Shown: piece after piece, positions 37,892 to 46,738 of the stretch
Position numbering within the stretch: position 1 is the stretch's first letter
Layout: each line of letters begins with the position of its first letter
From: Flavobacteriales bacterium UBA5933
Lineage (GTDB): Bacteria; Bacteroidota; Bacteroidia; Flavobacteriales; Weeksellaceae
Assembly (NCBI GenBank): GCA_002430925.1
Contig: DJDD01000067.1
Location: forward strand, 1-54,580
Reading direction: 5' to 3'
DNA: 54,580 bases
Notes under the pieces: model-generated
Told to the model about the DNA's origin: nothing
Databases searched by the model: none
The model's input: only the letters and a program-made list of their open reading frames with translations
Made by a program: the position numbers and the translations under genes

Positions 37892-38002
37892 GGGCAATCC
37901 CTGCGGGGCGTGCTATACGTTGCAATCTTTTTAGATTGGTCATTCAGCAAATCTAGAAATGCACCCAATCAAAAAAGGATTTCCACTACTATCACTATTG
38001 CA
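37892..38002 (-). repeat. Dispersed structured repeat, copy 3 (111 bp)
   Basis: Read on the minus strand, it starts TGCAATAGTGATAG, continues GGAAATCC, and ends GCACGCCCCGCAGGG then ATTGCCC. The central stem pairs CCAATC (37965-37970) with GATTGG (37934-37939) plus flanking T/A runs. The loop holds GCATTTC...GCTGAATGACC, a diverged copy of the internal module. It lies between tandem genes (rluB and mutA), behind the rluB terminator. Nothing coding is seen in it. Confidence 0.87.
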
Positions 38003-38084
38003 GTCTAATTTAAAATCAACAAAAAAATAGATAGAAAGACAATTTCTGCTAATAAAAAAAACGAGAAATAATTATCTTAGCAAC

Positions 38085-39296
38085 ATGAATCAAAAAACCG
38101 ATTTTTCGAATTTAAAGTTCAAACGAATCAATCATTTAGATGATGAAAATTCTTTCGATACAAACAATAATAGTATCGAAAAACAAAACGATTATCTAAA
38201 TGCAACAAGTTTAGAACAAGCTAATTCTTTTCCTGGTTTTTTTCCTTTTTTACGTGGTTATTCTACAACAGGTTATATTTTAAAACCATGGAACATCAAT
38301 CAAAACAATTGTTTTTCAAATGAAAAGAAAAACTATAATTTCGATGATAAAAGCTTTTCTTCTACTAATCAGATGTCATCTTGGCTAAAAGATAATTTAT
38401 CAGATGATATTTCAATAACAATTTCCACAAACAAAAAAGGAATAATTTATTTTGCTTATCTTTTGATAGCTATAGAAACGTTAGAAAGTCAAATAGATAA
38501 ATTGACAATAAATTTAGTAGTTACAACAGATAATTTTGAAGATGCTAAAATCTTATTGGATTATATTTTTTGTTCAAATTTACACAAGTCTAATTCATAT
38601 AATTTATCAATCATCAATAAAACTTTAGATGATAATTTACTAGATTCTATTATTTATCCATTAATAAGAAATTATCAATTAATAGAAAGAGCTATAAAAA
38701 AAGAAGTAAAAATAGACACTGTAATTCCTTTACTTTCATTGTCATTACCTATAAATAAAAACTCTATACAAGAAATATGTAAATTAAGAGCAATCCGAAT
38801 GATTTGGGCAAAACTGATTGAAGATTTCAAACCACAAAACATTGATTGTTATAAAATTAAAATTCATTCTTTTCTTAAAAATGAAAATATAGAAAACACT
38901 CATCAACAAATTTTTAATACTACAAATCAAGCTTTATCTGCTGTTTTAGGAGGAACAGAATCATTATGTACTCAATTAGAAATTAATAAAAATTTTCCTT
39001 TAAGAAACAATGAGAGAATCGCAGAAAATTTGCAATTAATTTTACAAGATGAAATACAAATTCACAGAACTGTTGATCCATTTGGTGGAAGTTTTATGAT
39101 AGAATCAATCACAAATGAAATTGCAATAAAAGCCTATCAAAAAATAAAAGAAATTTGTTCTACATATTCTTCTATAGAAACTTTTACTAAACAAAATATT
39201 AATGCAAACACATTAGAATTAGTAATTAATGAAGTAAGGGATAATGCTGATTTCAACAAAATTTTTTCTATTCTAGAATCAACTGCAAAACAATAA
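38085..39296 (+). CDS. mutA: Methylmalonyl-CoA mutase family protein, small-subunit-like
   Basis: Resembles the beta (small) subunit of B12-dependent methylmalonyl-CoA mutase: FLRGYSTTGYILKPWNIN near residue 80, QALSAVLGGTESLCTQLEIN near 300, and HRTVDPFGGSFMIESITNEI near 345. In catalytic subunits the second motif reads GGTQSLHTN; here the His is Cys, and no C-terminal cobalamin domain (DxHxxG) exists. At 403 residues it is shorter than the small subunits I know. The large subunit, usually next door, is not in the window. It is therefore a non-catalytic, perhaps decaying, partner. The upstream box TATCTTAG is one base off the consensus. Confidence 0.78.
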   Translation: MNQKTDFSNLKFKRINHLDDENSFDTNNNSIEKQNDYLNATSLEQANSFPGFFPFLRGYSTTGYILKPWNINQNNCFSNEKKNYNFDDKSFSSTNQMSSWLKDNLSDDISITISTNKKGIIYFAYLLIAIETLESQIDKLTINLVVTTDNFEDAKILLDYIFCSNLHKSNSYNLSIINKTLDDNLLDSIIYPLIRNYQLIERAIKKEVKIDTVIPLLSLSLPINKNSIQEICKLRAIRMIWAKLIEDFKPQNIDCYKIKIHSFLKNENIENTHQQIFNTTNQALSAVLGGTESLCTQLEINKNFPLRNNERIAENLQLILQDEIQIHRTVDPFGGSFMIESITNEIAIKAYQKIKEICSTYSSIETFTKQNINANTLELVINEVRDNADFNKIFSILESTAKQ

Positions 39297-39386
39297 ATAT
39301 TAAAAAAATATTATAATTTTAGATAACTATAATTCTCATTATTAATTGAGAATAGGTTATATTTATATCTACAAACCTAAAATTAA

Positions 39387-39896
39387 ATGAATAAAACTCT
39401 TCGAAATATAATTTTATCTCTCGCTATATTTTTCATTTTATGGTTTATTATCTATTTTTTCCTAGGAGAATATATTGACTTGGAATTTGCTGATTATAAC
39501 TATACAAAAGCTTTTCCTAAAGTACTAACGTTTTTATGTGCTGTAAGTATTTACACTTTATTTTTAATACCAATTAAAAAGTCAAAAGGATGGAGCTTTT
39601 TAAACATACTGCTCTTCTTTGTGGGAATACTATTCAGTTTAATTCCAATTTTTCTTTTCCAATTTTTCAGTCTAAATAAATGTGCTAATTGGAAACTTGA
39701 TAAACGTGATAAAAAAACTTTATACCAAAGTAAAATGTCTTCCTCTGAAACTATAAAACTCATTGAGTTTAATTGTAAAGAGGCAAATAAAAAAAATATA
39801 AAAGTGAAACGAGTTGTAGAAATAACTCCATTATTTATTTCAAGCTCAGATATAGATACATTAAAAATTAGTGATAAAAACTGGAAAAAATTATAG
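39387..39896 (+). CDS. Small membrane protein of unknown function
   Basis: Not recognised. The 169-residue product has three hydrophobic segments at about residues 8-27, 47-64 and 72-95, then a Lys/Asn-rich soluble tail of about 70 residues. The composition is unusually rich in Phe, Ile and Lys, as in AT-drifted genes. It starts 90 bp after mutA and ends 33 bp before the first outer-membrane barrel, so it could belong to either. Confidence 0.65.
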   Translation: MNKTLRNIILSLAIFFILWFIIYFFLGEYIDLEFADYNYTKAFPKVLTFLCAVSIYTLFLIPIKKSKGWSFLNILLFFVGILFSLIPIFLFQFFSLNKCANWKLDKRDKKTLYQSKMSSSETIKLIEFNCKEANKKNIKVKRVVEITPLFISSSDIDTLKISDKNWKKL

Positions 39897-39929
39897 ATAT
39901 ACATAAACCTTACCTCAATCCTACTACCT

Positions 39930-42734
39930 ATGCAAAAAAAATACTTTTACAAAAAGTCCAAATTAACTCTTGGGCTTATCATTTGGTTATTTTCATTAAT
40001 CTTATTTGCCCAAGAACAAAAAATAGTTTTAAAAGGTAAAGTTACTGATGGTTTTAATATTCCATTAAATGAAACTGATATATTTTTAAGAGAGAAATAT
40101 GACTCTACAAAAATATTTTCTACTACAACAGATGAAAATGGATTCTTTGAATTAAATATAAATATTCAAGAAAAACCTGTTTATCTAGTAATTAATAATC
40201 CTCACGAGGGTACATTCAGAAAAAACTTCGATTTTATAAAGAATGATATTGATCTTGGTACAATAAACATCAATTCTACAGTCTATGATTTAAATGAAGT
40301 TGTATTTACAAATTCTCAACCTATGGTTATGAAAAATGATACAATAGAATATAATACTGATTCATATAAAGTGAAACCAAATGCTAACATGGAGAATTTA
40401 CTCCAAGAATTACCTGGTTTTGAAATAAATGATGAAGGATCAATTTTAATAAATGGTAAAATTGTAAAAGAAATTTTAATTGATGGTGAAACTTTTTTTG
40501 GTACAGATGGTAAAGTTGCATTAGAAAATTTACCTGCTGAAGTCATTAAAAAAATTCAAGTCTCTGATTTTAAAAATAGAAATCAGAAATTTTCTGGTGA
40601 AAAATCAACTTCTAAGTATGCTTCAATAAATATTTCTCTAAAAGAAGATAAAAATAAAGGTTTCATGCTGAAAGCAATAGGTGGTTATGGATCTGATGAT
40701 AGATATGAAGCTAATCTAATTGCAAATTATTTTAAGGGAAAAAAAAGATTTAGCTTAATAGGTTCTTCCACAAATATTGCTTCTTCTGGGATGGTAAATG
40801 GAGAAGGTTCTCATGGTTTAAGAGAAATGGAAAGAAATAATAACACTGGAATTACGACACATACCACTGTTGGTTTAAACTATAATGACCAACTGAATAA
40901 AGATTTAAAAATTGGTATTGATTATAGGTTAAATCATTTATTCAATAAGAATGATAAATACATAAAAAACGAAAACCTAAACCCAGACAATGTTTACACA
41001 ACTATTACAAATTCAAACACTCGAGTAGAAACATATGGTAATAACGTAGGAACTAATTTTGATTGGACGAAGAATAATACTAAAATCTATATTTATCCAC
41101 AGTTTTCTAATTCTTCTTCAGTAAATCATGATTTAAGTAAAAGTGAAAGTAAAAATGCAGAGAATACAATTAGAAATACTACAAATTCAAATACAAACAA
41201 TAAAAGTAATTCTACTACTTTTTCCAACTTAATTTCAATCTATCAAAAATTTAAAAACAACTCATACTTAGAATTTAATTCAACAATATCAATATTAAAT
41301 AAAAATAACGACCGAAGAGAATTAGCTAATGCTATATTTTATGATACCCCTGAAGATAACACTTATCGTAATGTGAATACAAAAGGTAATGAGAAGAATA
41401 ATTTATACGATTTAGATATAAAATATACACTTCCCATTACAGATTCTATTCGTGTTGCTGTAGGATCTATTTATAATCATTTATATACAAATAAAAATGA
41501 TATCTCATTAAATTATAATGATAACACTGGAAAATTTGATGATTTAAATACTGATTTGACCATTTATTTTCAAACAAAATTAGATGCATTAAAACCTTAT
41601 GCTCAATTCCTACTTAGTAAATCAAAATTTTATTCTACTATTAATTTAGCTACTACAATTAATAAGCAAAATAATTTAGGTAATTATAAATCTGTTTCAG
41701 AAAAACTTATTAAAAACAATTCATTACCTGAAATAAAAACTACAACTCGTTATGAAAATGGCAATAACACGATTATGTTCATTTATAATTATGAAACAAG
41801 TTTACCTACTGCTGAAAATCTTTTAAAAATTGAAAATAAATCATCATTAACAACCACTATAACTGGAAATCCAGATCTTAATCCTAATAGATTTCATGAT
41901 ATAAATTTAATGTTAGGTAATTTCAATAAAAAAAATCAGCAAGGTTTTAATTTGAATCTTCAATATATCTATAATGAATCAAGCATTGTAAATTCAACAT
42001 TAACTAATGAAGATTATATAAGAGAAATTACATATAAAAATGTTAGAGGAAATTATAATTTGGCAGGTTTTTTATTTTATAATAAACAATTTAAAAAAGG
42101 ATTAAATAGATTCCGTTTTAATATTGGTTTTTCTTCTACTTATAGCTTAAGTCAAGTTTTTAATGAAAATATTCAAATCAAAACCAATCTTACTAATTTA
42201 TCTCCTAGCTTTAAATTTAATTGGGATTGCGGAAATAAATTTACGATCTCTCCTTCTTATAAAATAATGTATGTAAGCTCTGAATATGTAAATTATCCTG
42301 TCAGTGGACAAAACAACGTAACTCATAACATCACATTAAACACATTTTCCAAATGGATAAAACATCTTACATGGACAAATCATTTAAATTACAATTATAA
42401 TTCAAGCATATCATCTGAATTTAAGAAAGATTTTTTAATTTGGAATTCAAGCATTATGTATCGTTTTTTTAGTGATAAATTAGAAGCTGGTATTAAAATC
42501 TATGATATACTAAAACAAAATAATAATTTTACAAGAATCATTTCTGATCAATATATTAGTGATGAAAAAAATAGTATACTAACTCAGTTTATAATGTTTT
42601 CATTAACCTTTAATTTAAATAAATTCGATGGTAAAATTCAAGAAAAGAATAAACTTCCTACCGACGAAAATTATCAACCAATACAAAATATAGAAAATGA
42701 GTCATATAGAGGAATGATACCACTTAGAAATTAA
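39930..42734 (+). CDS. Outer-membrane beta-barrel protein (TonB-receptor-like), first of tandem pair
   Basis: A 934-residue outer-membrane protein of the PF14905-like kind. After a signal peptide (to about residue 30) comes a carboxypeptidase-regulatory-like domain (VLKGKVTDGFNIPLNETDIF, ending GTININSTVYDLNEVVF), then a plug-like domain (MENLLQELPGFEINDEGSI, ILIDGETFFGTDG) and a barrel of about 650 residues rich in Asn, Tyr and Ser. No TonB box is evident. It is clearly homologous to the next gene throughout its length, but it lacks that protein's glycine-rich insert and Pro/Arg tail and looks more diverged and more Asn/Lys-rich. The substrate is unknown. Confidence 0.87.
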   Translation: MQKKYFYKKSKLTLGLIIWLFSLILFAQEQKIVLKGKVTDGFNIPLNETDIFLREKYDSTKIFSTTTDENGFFELNINIQEKPVYLVINNPHEGTFRKNFDFIKNDIDLGTININSTVYDLNEVVFTNSQPMVMKNDTIEYNTDSYKVKPNANMENLLQELPGFEINDEGSILINGKIVKEILIDGETFFGTDGKVALENLPAEVIKKIQVSDFKNRNQKFSGEKSTSKYASINISLKEDKNKGFMLKAIGGYGSDDRYEANLIANYFKGKKRFSLIGSSTNIASSGMVNGEGSHGLREMERNNNTGITTHTTVGLNYNDQLNKDLKIGIDYRLNHLFNKNDKYIKNENLNPDNVYTTITNSNTRVETYGNNVGTNFDWTKNNTKIYIYPQFSNSSSVNHDLSKSESKNAENTIRNTTNSNTNNKSNSTTFSNLISIYQKFKNNSYLEFNSTISILNKNNDRRELANAIFYDTPEDNTYRNVNTKGNEKNNLYDLDIKYTLPITDSIRVAVGSIYNHLYTNKNDISLNYNDNTGKFDDLNTDLTIYFQTKLDALKPYAQFLLSKSKFYSTINLATTINKQNNLGNYKSVSEKLIKNNSLPEIKTTTRYENGNNTIMFIYNYETSLPTAENLLKIENKSSLTTTITGNPDLNPNRFHDINLMLGNFNKKNQQGFNLNLQYIYNESSIVNSTLTNEDYIREITYKNVRGNYNLAGFLFYNKQFKKGLNRFRFNIGFSSTYSLSQVFNENIQIKTNLTNLSPSFKFNWDCGNKFTISPSYKIMYVSSEYVNYPVSGQNNVTHNITLNTFSKWIKHLTWTNHLNYNYNSSISSEFKKDFLIWNSSIMYRFFSDKLEAGIKIYDILKQNNNFTRIISDQYISDEKNSILTQFIMFSLTFNLNKFDGKIQEKNKLPTDENYQPIQNIENESYRGMIPLRN

Positions 42735-42813
42735 TAAAATGTATAAAAATATTAATTCTGATTAAACCTTACTACAAATCTGATGTCTTATATTAAAATT
42801 AATCTGTAAACAA

Positions 42814-45594
42814 ATGACAAAGTATATTTTTGCACTTTTATTTAGCTTTTTAACTATTGGCTTATTCGGTCAAGATAAAAAAATTATAATCACTGGAAAA
42901 GTTACTGATGCGCTTAATTTACCTTTAAATGAAGCTGAAGTTCTAATAGGAAATAAAGCTGACTCTACAAAAATATCCTCTACAACAACAGATGAAAATG
43001 GTTCTTTTAATCTACAGATTAATTCACAAGCAAATTCAGTTTATTTAATTATTGATGATCCATTAGAAGGAACATATAAAAAATCTTTTGAAACATTAAA
43101 AAACGATACTGATTTAGGTACTATAGTTATCAATCCTATGGTATATGACTTAAAAGAAGTTGTTATAAGTAACGTAGAACCTATTGTTGTAAAGCAAGAT
43201 ACTATAGAATACAATGCAGATTCTTATAAGGTAAAACCAAATGCAAATCTAGAAAACTTATTAAGAGAGTTACCTGGTTTTGAAATTTCTGATGATGGAA
43301 CAATGACTGTCAATGGAAAAAGCATTAGTGAAGTTTTAATTGATGGTGAATCTTTTTTTGGGACAGATGGAAAAGTTGCTTTAGAAAATTTACCCGCTGA
43401 TATTATTAGTAAAATACAAGTTTCTGATTTTAAAACTAAAAATGAAAAATTCTCGGGTGAGAGATCAAAATCTAGAAATTCTTCATTAAACATTACGCTA
43501 AAAGAAGGTAAAAACTCTGGTTATATGGTAAAAGCTACTGGCGGATATGGTACAGGAGATCATTACGAAAGTAACCTTATGGCTAATTATTTTAAAGGCA
43601 AAAGGCGTATTAGTTTAATTGGATCATCTACAGATGTCGCTTCATCTGGAATGGTAAATGGTGAAGGTTCTCGTGGCCGTGGAGGAATGGGCAGAAGAAC
43701 ATCTAATGGGATTACTACAAATACATCAATAGGATTAAATTATAATGATCAACTAGGTGATAATTTAAAAATTGGTGCTGATTACAGATTAAATCATTCC
43801 TACAATAAAAATGAAAATTATACTAGTAAAGAAAATTTAAACCCTGATAATATCTTTACAACGACTTCCAATACTAATACTAAAACAGAAACATACGGAC
43901 ATAATTTAGGAACTAATTTAGAGTGGACGAAAAAAAATACAAAAATTTATTTTTCTCCGTCTTTTAATAACTCCTCATCAAAAGCAAGTACAATCGGAGA
44001 TAGTAAAAGTGTTAATGAAGATGATGAGCTAAAGAATACTACTGAAGAAAATAGTCATACAAAAACTGATGCAAATACTTTTTCTAATTTACTTTCGATC
44101 AATCAAAAATTAAAAAATAAATCTTATTTTGATTTAAACTCAAGTATCTCCATTGCTAAAACTGATGCAACAACACGAGAAATTTCGAATGCCTTATTTT
44201 TTGATGGTTCTAGATCTGATACCTATCGTAATGTAAATACAAAAAATACAAATAAGAACAATTCATATAATTTTGATTTAAAGTATACTTTACCAATCAC
44301 AGATTCTATAAGTGTAGCTGTTGGTTCTGCATATACCTATACAGATGAAGAAACAAATAATTATTCATTAAACTACAATGATACAACAGGAGAATTTGAT
44401 GAAGTAAATACAGATTTAACTCGTTTATTTACTACAAAATCTAGTGTATATAATCCTTATGCTCAATTTTTATTAAACAAATCAAAACTTTCTGCCTCTG
44501 TAAATATTGGTGCAAATATCTACAATCAAGATAATTATGGTTTATATAAATCGAATGCTGAAAGTTTAACAATAAACAAAACATTACCTAAATTACAAGG
44601 GAATATTCGTTACCAAAATGGTAATAATATGATGATGTTTATGTATAACTATAATTCAAGTCTACCAACAGCTGCTCAATTATTAAAAATTGAAGATCAA
44701 TCGTCTTTAACTAATAAAACTGTTGGTAACCCTGATTTAGATCCTATAAAATCTCATAACTTCAATTTAATGTTTGGCAATTTTGATAGAAAAACGCGCC
44801 AAGGTTTTAATGCAAATATTGGTTATACTTATAATATATCAAGTGTTGCTAACTCTATTGTAACCAATGAAGATTTAACTCGAAATATTACATATCAAAA
44901 TGTAAAAGGTAATTATAGCGTAAATGCTGGTTTTTTCTTCAATAAACAATATCAAAAAGGAATTAATAAATTTAGATTAAACCTAGGTTTAAATTCAAAA
45001 TACTCACTTAACCAAGGTTATAATGAGAATATATTATATAAATCCTTTAATACAACATTATCTCCAACTGTTCGTCTAAATTGGGATTATGGAGATAATT
45101 TAACTATCACGCCATCTTATCAACTAAGTTTTACTAAATCTAAATATGAGAATTACCAAATTAGTGGGCAAAACAATATTACTCACAATTTTGGATTAAA
45201 TACAAATTCAACTTGGTTTAAAAACTTAGTTTGGACAAATAATTTTACTTATAATTATAATTCAAGAATGGCTGCTGGTTTCAAAAGAGATTTCTTTTTA
45301 TGGAACACAAGCTTAATGTATCGTTTCTTTGGAGATAAACTCGAAGCAGGTGTTAAAGTGTACGATTTATTAAACCAAAATAACAGTTATACTCGTACAA
45401 TATCTGATCAATACGTAAGTGATGAGAAAAATAATATTCTTACACGTTTTGTTATGTTCTCTTTAACGCTTAATTTAAATAAATTTGGTGGTAAATCTCA
45501 ATCAAAAGATAAAGATGATATGCCTCCAAGAGATGACAATAGAGGTCAAGGACCTAATGGCGGTAGAAGAATGATGCCTCCTCCTGGTTTTTAA
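42814..45594 (+). CDS. Outer-membrane beta-barrel protein (TonB-receptor-like), second of tandem pair
   Basis: The 926-residue paralogue of 39930-42734 with the same order: signal peptide (to about 20), carboxypeptidase-regulatory domain (IITGKVTDALNLPLNEAEVL), plug-like region (LENLLRELPGFEISDDGTM, VLIDGESFFGTDG) and barrel (final strand region RFVMFSLTLNLNKFGG). It differs by a short Gly/Arg insert (GSRGRGGMGRRTSNG) and an exposed C-terminal tail rich in Asp, Pro, Gly and Arg (MPPRDDNRGQGPNGG). Family members transport or bind unknown ligands, and some have metal-related tails. The start is 79 bp after its sister; cyclo-ligase follows 17 bp later. Confidence 0.88.
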   Translation: MTKYIFALLFSFLTIGLFGQDKKIIITGKVTDALNLPLNEAEVLIGNKADSTKISSTTTDENGSFNLQINSQANSVYLIIDDPLEGTYKKSFETLKNDTDLGTIVINPMVYDLKEVVISNVEPIVVKQDTIEYNADSYKVKPNANLENLLRELPGFEISDDGTMTVNGKSISEVLIDGESFFGTDGKVALENLPADIISKIQVSDFKTKNEKFSGERSKSRNSSLNITLKEGKNSGYMVKATGGYGTGDHYESNLMANYFKGKRRISLIGSSTDVASSGMVNGEGSRGRGGMGRRTSNGITTNTSIGLNYNDQLGDNLKIGADYRLNHSYNKNENYTSKENLNPDNIFTTTSNTNTKTETYGHNLGTNLEWTKKNTKIYFSPSFNNSSSKASTIGDSKSVNEDDELKNTTEENSHTKTDANTFSNLLSINQKLKNKSYFDLNSSISIAKTDATTREISNALFFDGSRSDTYRNVNTKNTNKNNSYNFDLKYTLPITDSISVAVGSAYTYTDEETNNYSLNYNDTTGEFDEVNTDLTRLFTTKSSVYNPYAQFLLNKSKLSASVNIGANIYNQDNYGLYKSNAESLTINKTLPKLQGNIRYQNGNNMMMFMYNYNSSLPTAAQLLKIEDQSSLTNKTVGNPDLDPIKSHNFNLMFGNFDRKTRQGFNANIGYTYNISSVANSIVTNEDLTRNITYQNVKGNYSVNAGFFFNKQYQKGINKFRLNLGLNSKYSLNQGYNENILYKSFNTTLSPTVRLNWDYGDNLTITPSYQLSFTKSKYENYQISGQNNITHNFGLNTNSTWFKNLVWTNNFTYNYNSRMAAGFKRDFFLWNTSLMYRFFGDKLEAGVKVYDLLNQNNSYTRTISDQYVSDEKNNILTRFVMFSLTLNLNKFGGKSQSKDKDDMPPRDDNRGQGPNGGRRMMPPPGF

Positions 45595-45611
45595 AATTTA
45601 TTTTATAAAAG

Positions 45612-46169
45612 ATGAATAAAAAAGAAGCACGAAAATTTTATAGAGCTGTTAGAAAAAATTATTCTAATGATGATGTAATTACATTGAGTAATAAAATATT
45701 CAGAAATTTACAAAATATAGATTTTTCTTCAGTTCAAAATTTTCATGTGTTTCTACCAATAGAAAGAAATAATGAGATTAATACATATCCTATTATTGAT
45801 TGGTTATTTTCTTTAAATAAAACTATTATTCTACCTTTAGTCGTTGGTGATGATATGATTAATTGTAAAGTTGAAAAAGATTTTAAAACTCAATTAAACT
45901 CTTATCAAATTCCAGAACCTATTACATATACAGAATTTGATTCTAAAGAAATAGATGTCATATTAATCCCAATGTTTGTTGCAGATAAAAAAGGTAATCG
46001 TGTTGGATATGGAGGTGGATATTATGACAAATTTTTAGCAAGATGTAGACCTGATGCAAAAAAAATAGGCCTAAGTTATTTTAGACCTATTGATTGTATA
46101 GAAGATACTTATTTCGGTGATTTCCCTTTAAATTTCTGTATTACTCCAGATGCTATAGAATCTTTTTGA
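45612..46169 (+). CDS. 5-formyltetrahydrofolate cyclo-ligase
   Basis: Converts 5-formyl-THF with ATP to 5,10-methenyl-THF, returning a storage folate to one-carbon metabolism. The 185 residues carry the N-terminal Lys/Arg segment (MNKKEARKFYRAVRKNY) and the nucleotide/substrate signature GYGGGYYDKFLARCRP near residue 135, plus an IDVILIPMFVAD strand. It is co-directional with the barrel gene 17 bp before. Its last 61 bp overlap, in antisense, the end of the lipoprotein gene 46109-46738. Confidence 0.9.
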   Translation: MNKKEARKFYRAVRKNYSNDDVITLSNKIFRNLQNIDFSSVQNFHVFLPIERNNEINTYPIIDWLFSLNKTIILPLVVGDDMINCKVEKDFKTQLNSYQIPEPITYTEFDSKEIDVILIPMFVADKKGNRVGYGGGYYDKFLARCRPDAKKIGLSYFRPIDCIEDTYFGDFPLNFCITPDAIESF

Positions 46170-46738
46170 ATGCTATCTGTCTTTTCATTCAATCTAGTAA
46201 AGTAAAATTTGAATTCTCTTTTAAATTGAATTGGTTCTTTCTTCAAAACAAATAATCCTATATTATTATTGGTCTCTATTAATTTTTTATCAGAATTAAA
46301 ATAATTAACTGTGTAAGCTACTTGTCTTACAGAATCTTCTGTTAAAGAATCTTTTGGTAAAATTGAAAACTTTGTAATAGAAGTATAAGTTACTTTCTTA
46401 GCTGACAAATCTCTCAACAAAGAAAAAACCTCTGTAGTATCCTTTTCAGGAAAATATGTTAACAATTGATCTCTCAACATACTATCTACAACAGTATCAT
46501 TAGAATTAGAAGCTAATGCAGAAAGCTCAAATAATTCTCTTAATTTTTGCTTTGTAATAAAATTTATAGCCTCTACAGAATCCATTTTACTACTTACTGT
46601 AGAAGATTCATTCTTATATCCTTTTATCGTTTCAGGATTATAATCTCCATGATATTTTTCGTCTTTACACGAAAAAAGTATCCAAGCACCAAATAGCATA
46701 ATCATGCTAAACTGAACAATTTTACTTATCATTCTCAT
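46109..46738 (-). CDS. Predicted lipoprotein of unknown function, partner of the upstream membrane protein
   Basis: A 209-residue lipoprotein: signal MRMISKIVQFSMIMLFGAWI then LFSC with the lipidated cysteine near residue 24. The body is helical and Asp/Ser/Lys-rich (DSVEAINFITKQKLRELFEL, DTVVDSMLRDQLLTYFPEKD), then a beta-rich end. No family recognised. Its start overlaps the end of 46722-47792 by 17 bp, so the two are translationally linked. Its last 20 codons overlap the 3' end of the cyclo-ligase gene on the other strand. Confidence 0.8.
   Translation of the reverse strand: MRMISKIVQFSMIMLFGAWILFSCKDEKYHGDYNPETIKGYKNESSTVSSKMDSVEAINFITKQKLRELFELSALASNSNDTVVDSMLRDQLLTYFPEKDTTEVFSLLRDLSAKKVTYTSITKFSILPKDSLTEDSVRQVAYTVNYFNSDKKLIETNNNIGLFVLKKEPIQFKREFKFYFTRLNEKTDSIQKDSIASGVIQKFKGKSPK

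Noticed and set aside
39300..39380. Palindrome-like AT stretch between mutA and the small membrane protein (ATAATTCTCATTATTAATTGAGAATAG)
   Set aside because: It holds a short inverted repeat (ATTCTCA / TGAGAAT), but has no T-run or GC pairs, so I do not call a terminator.
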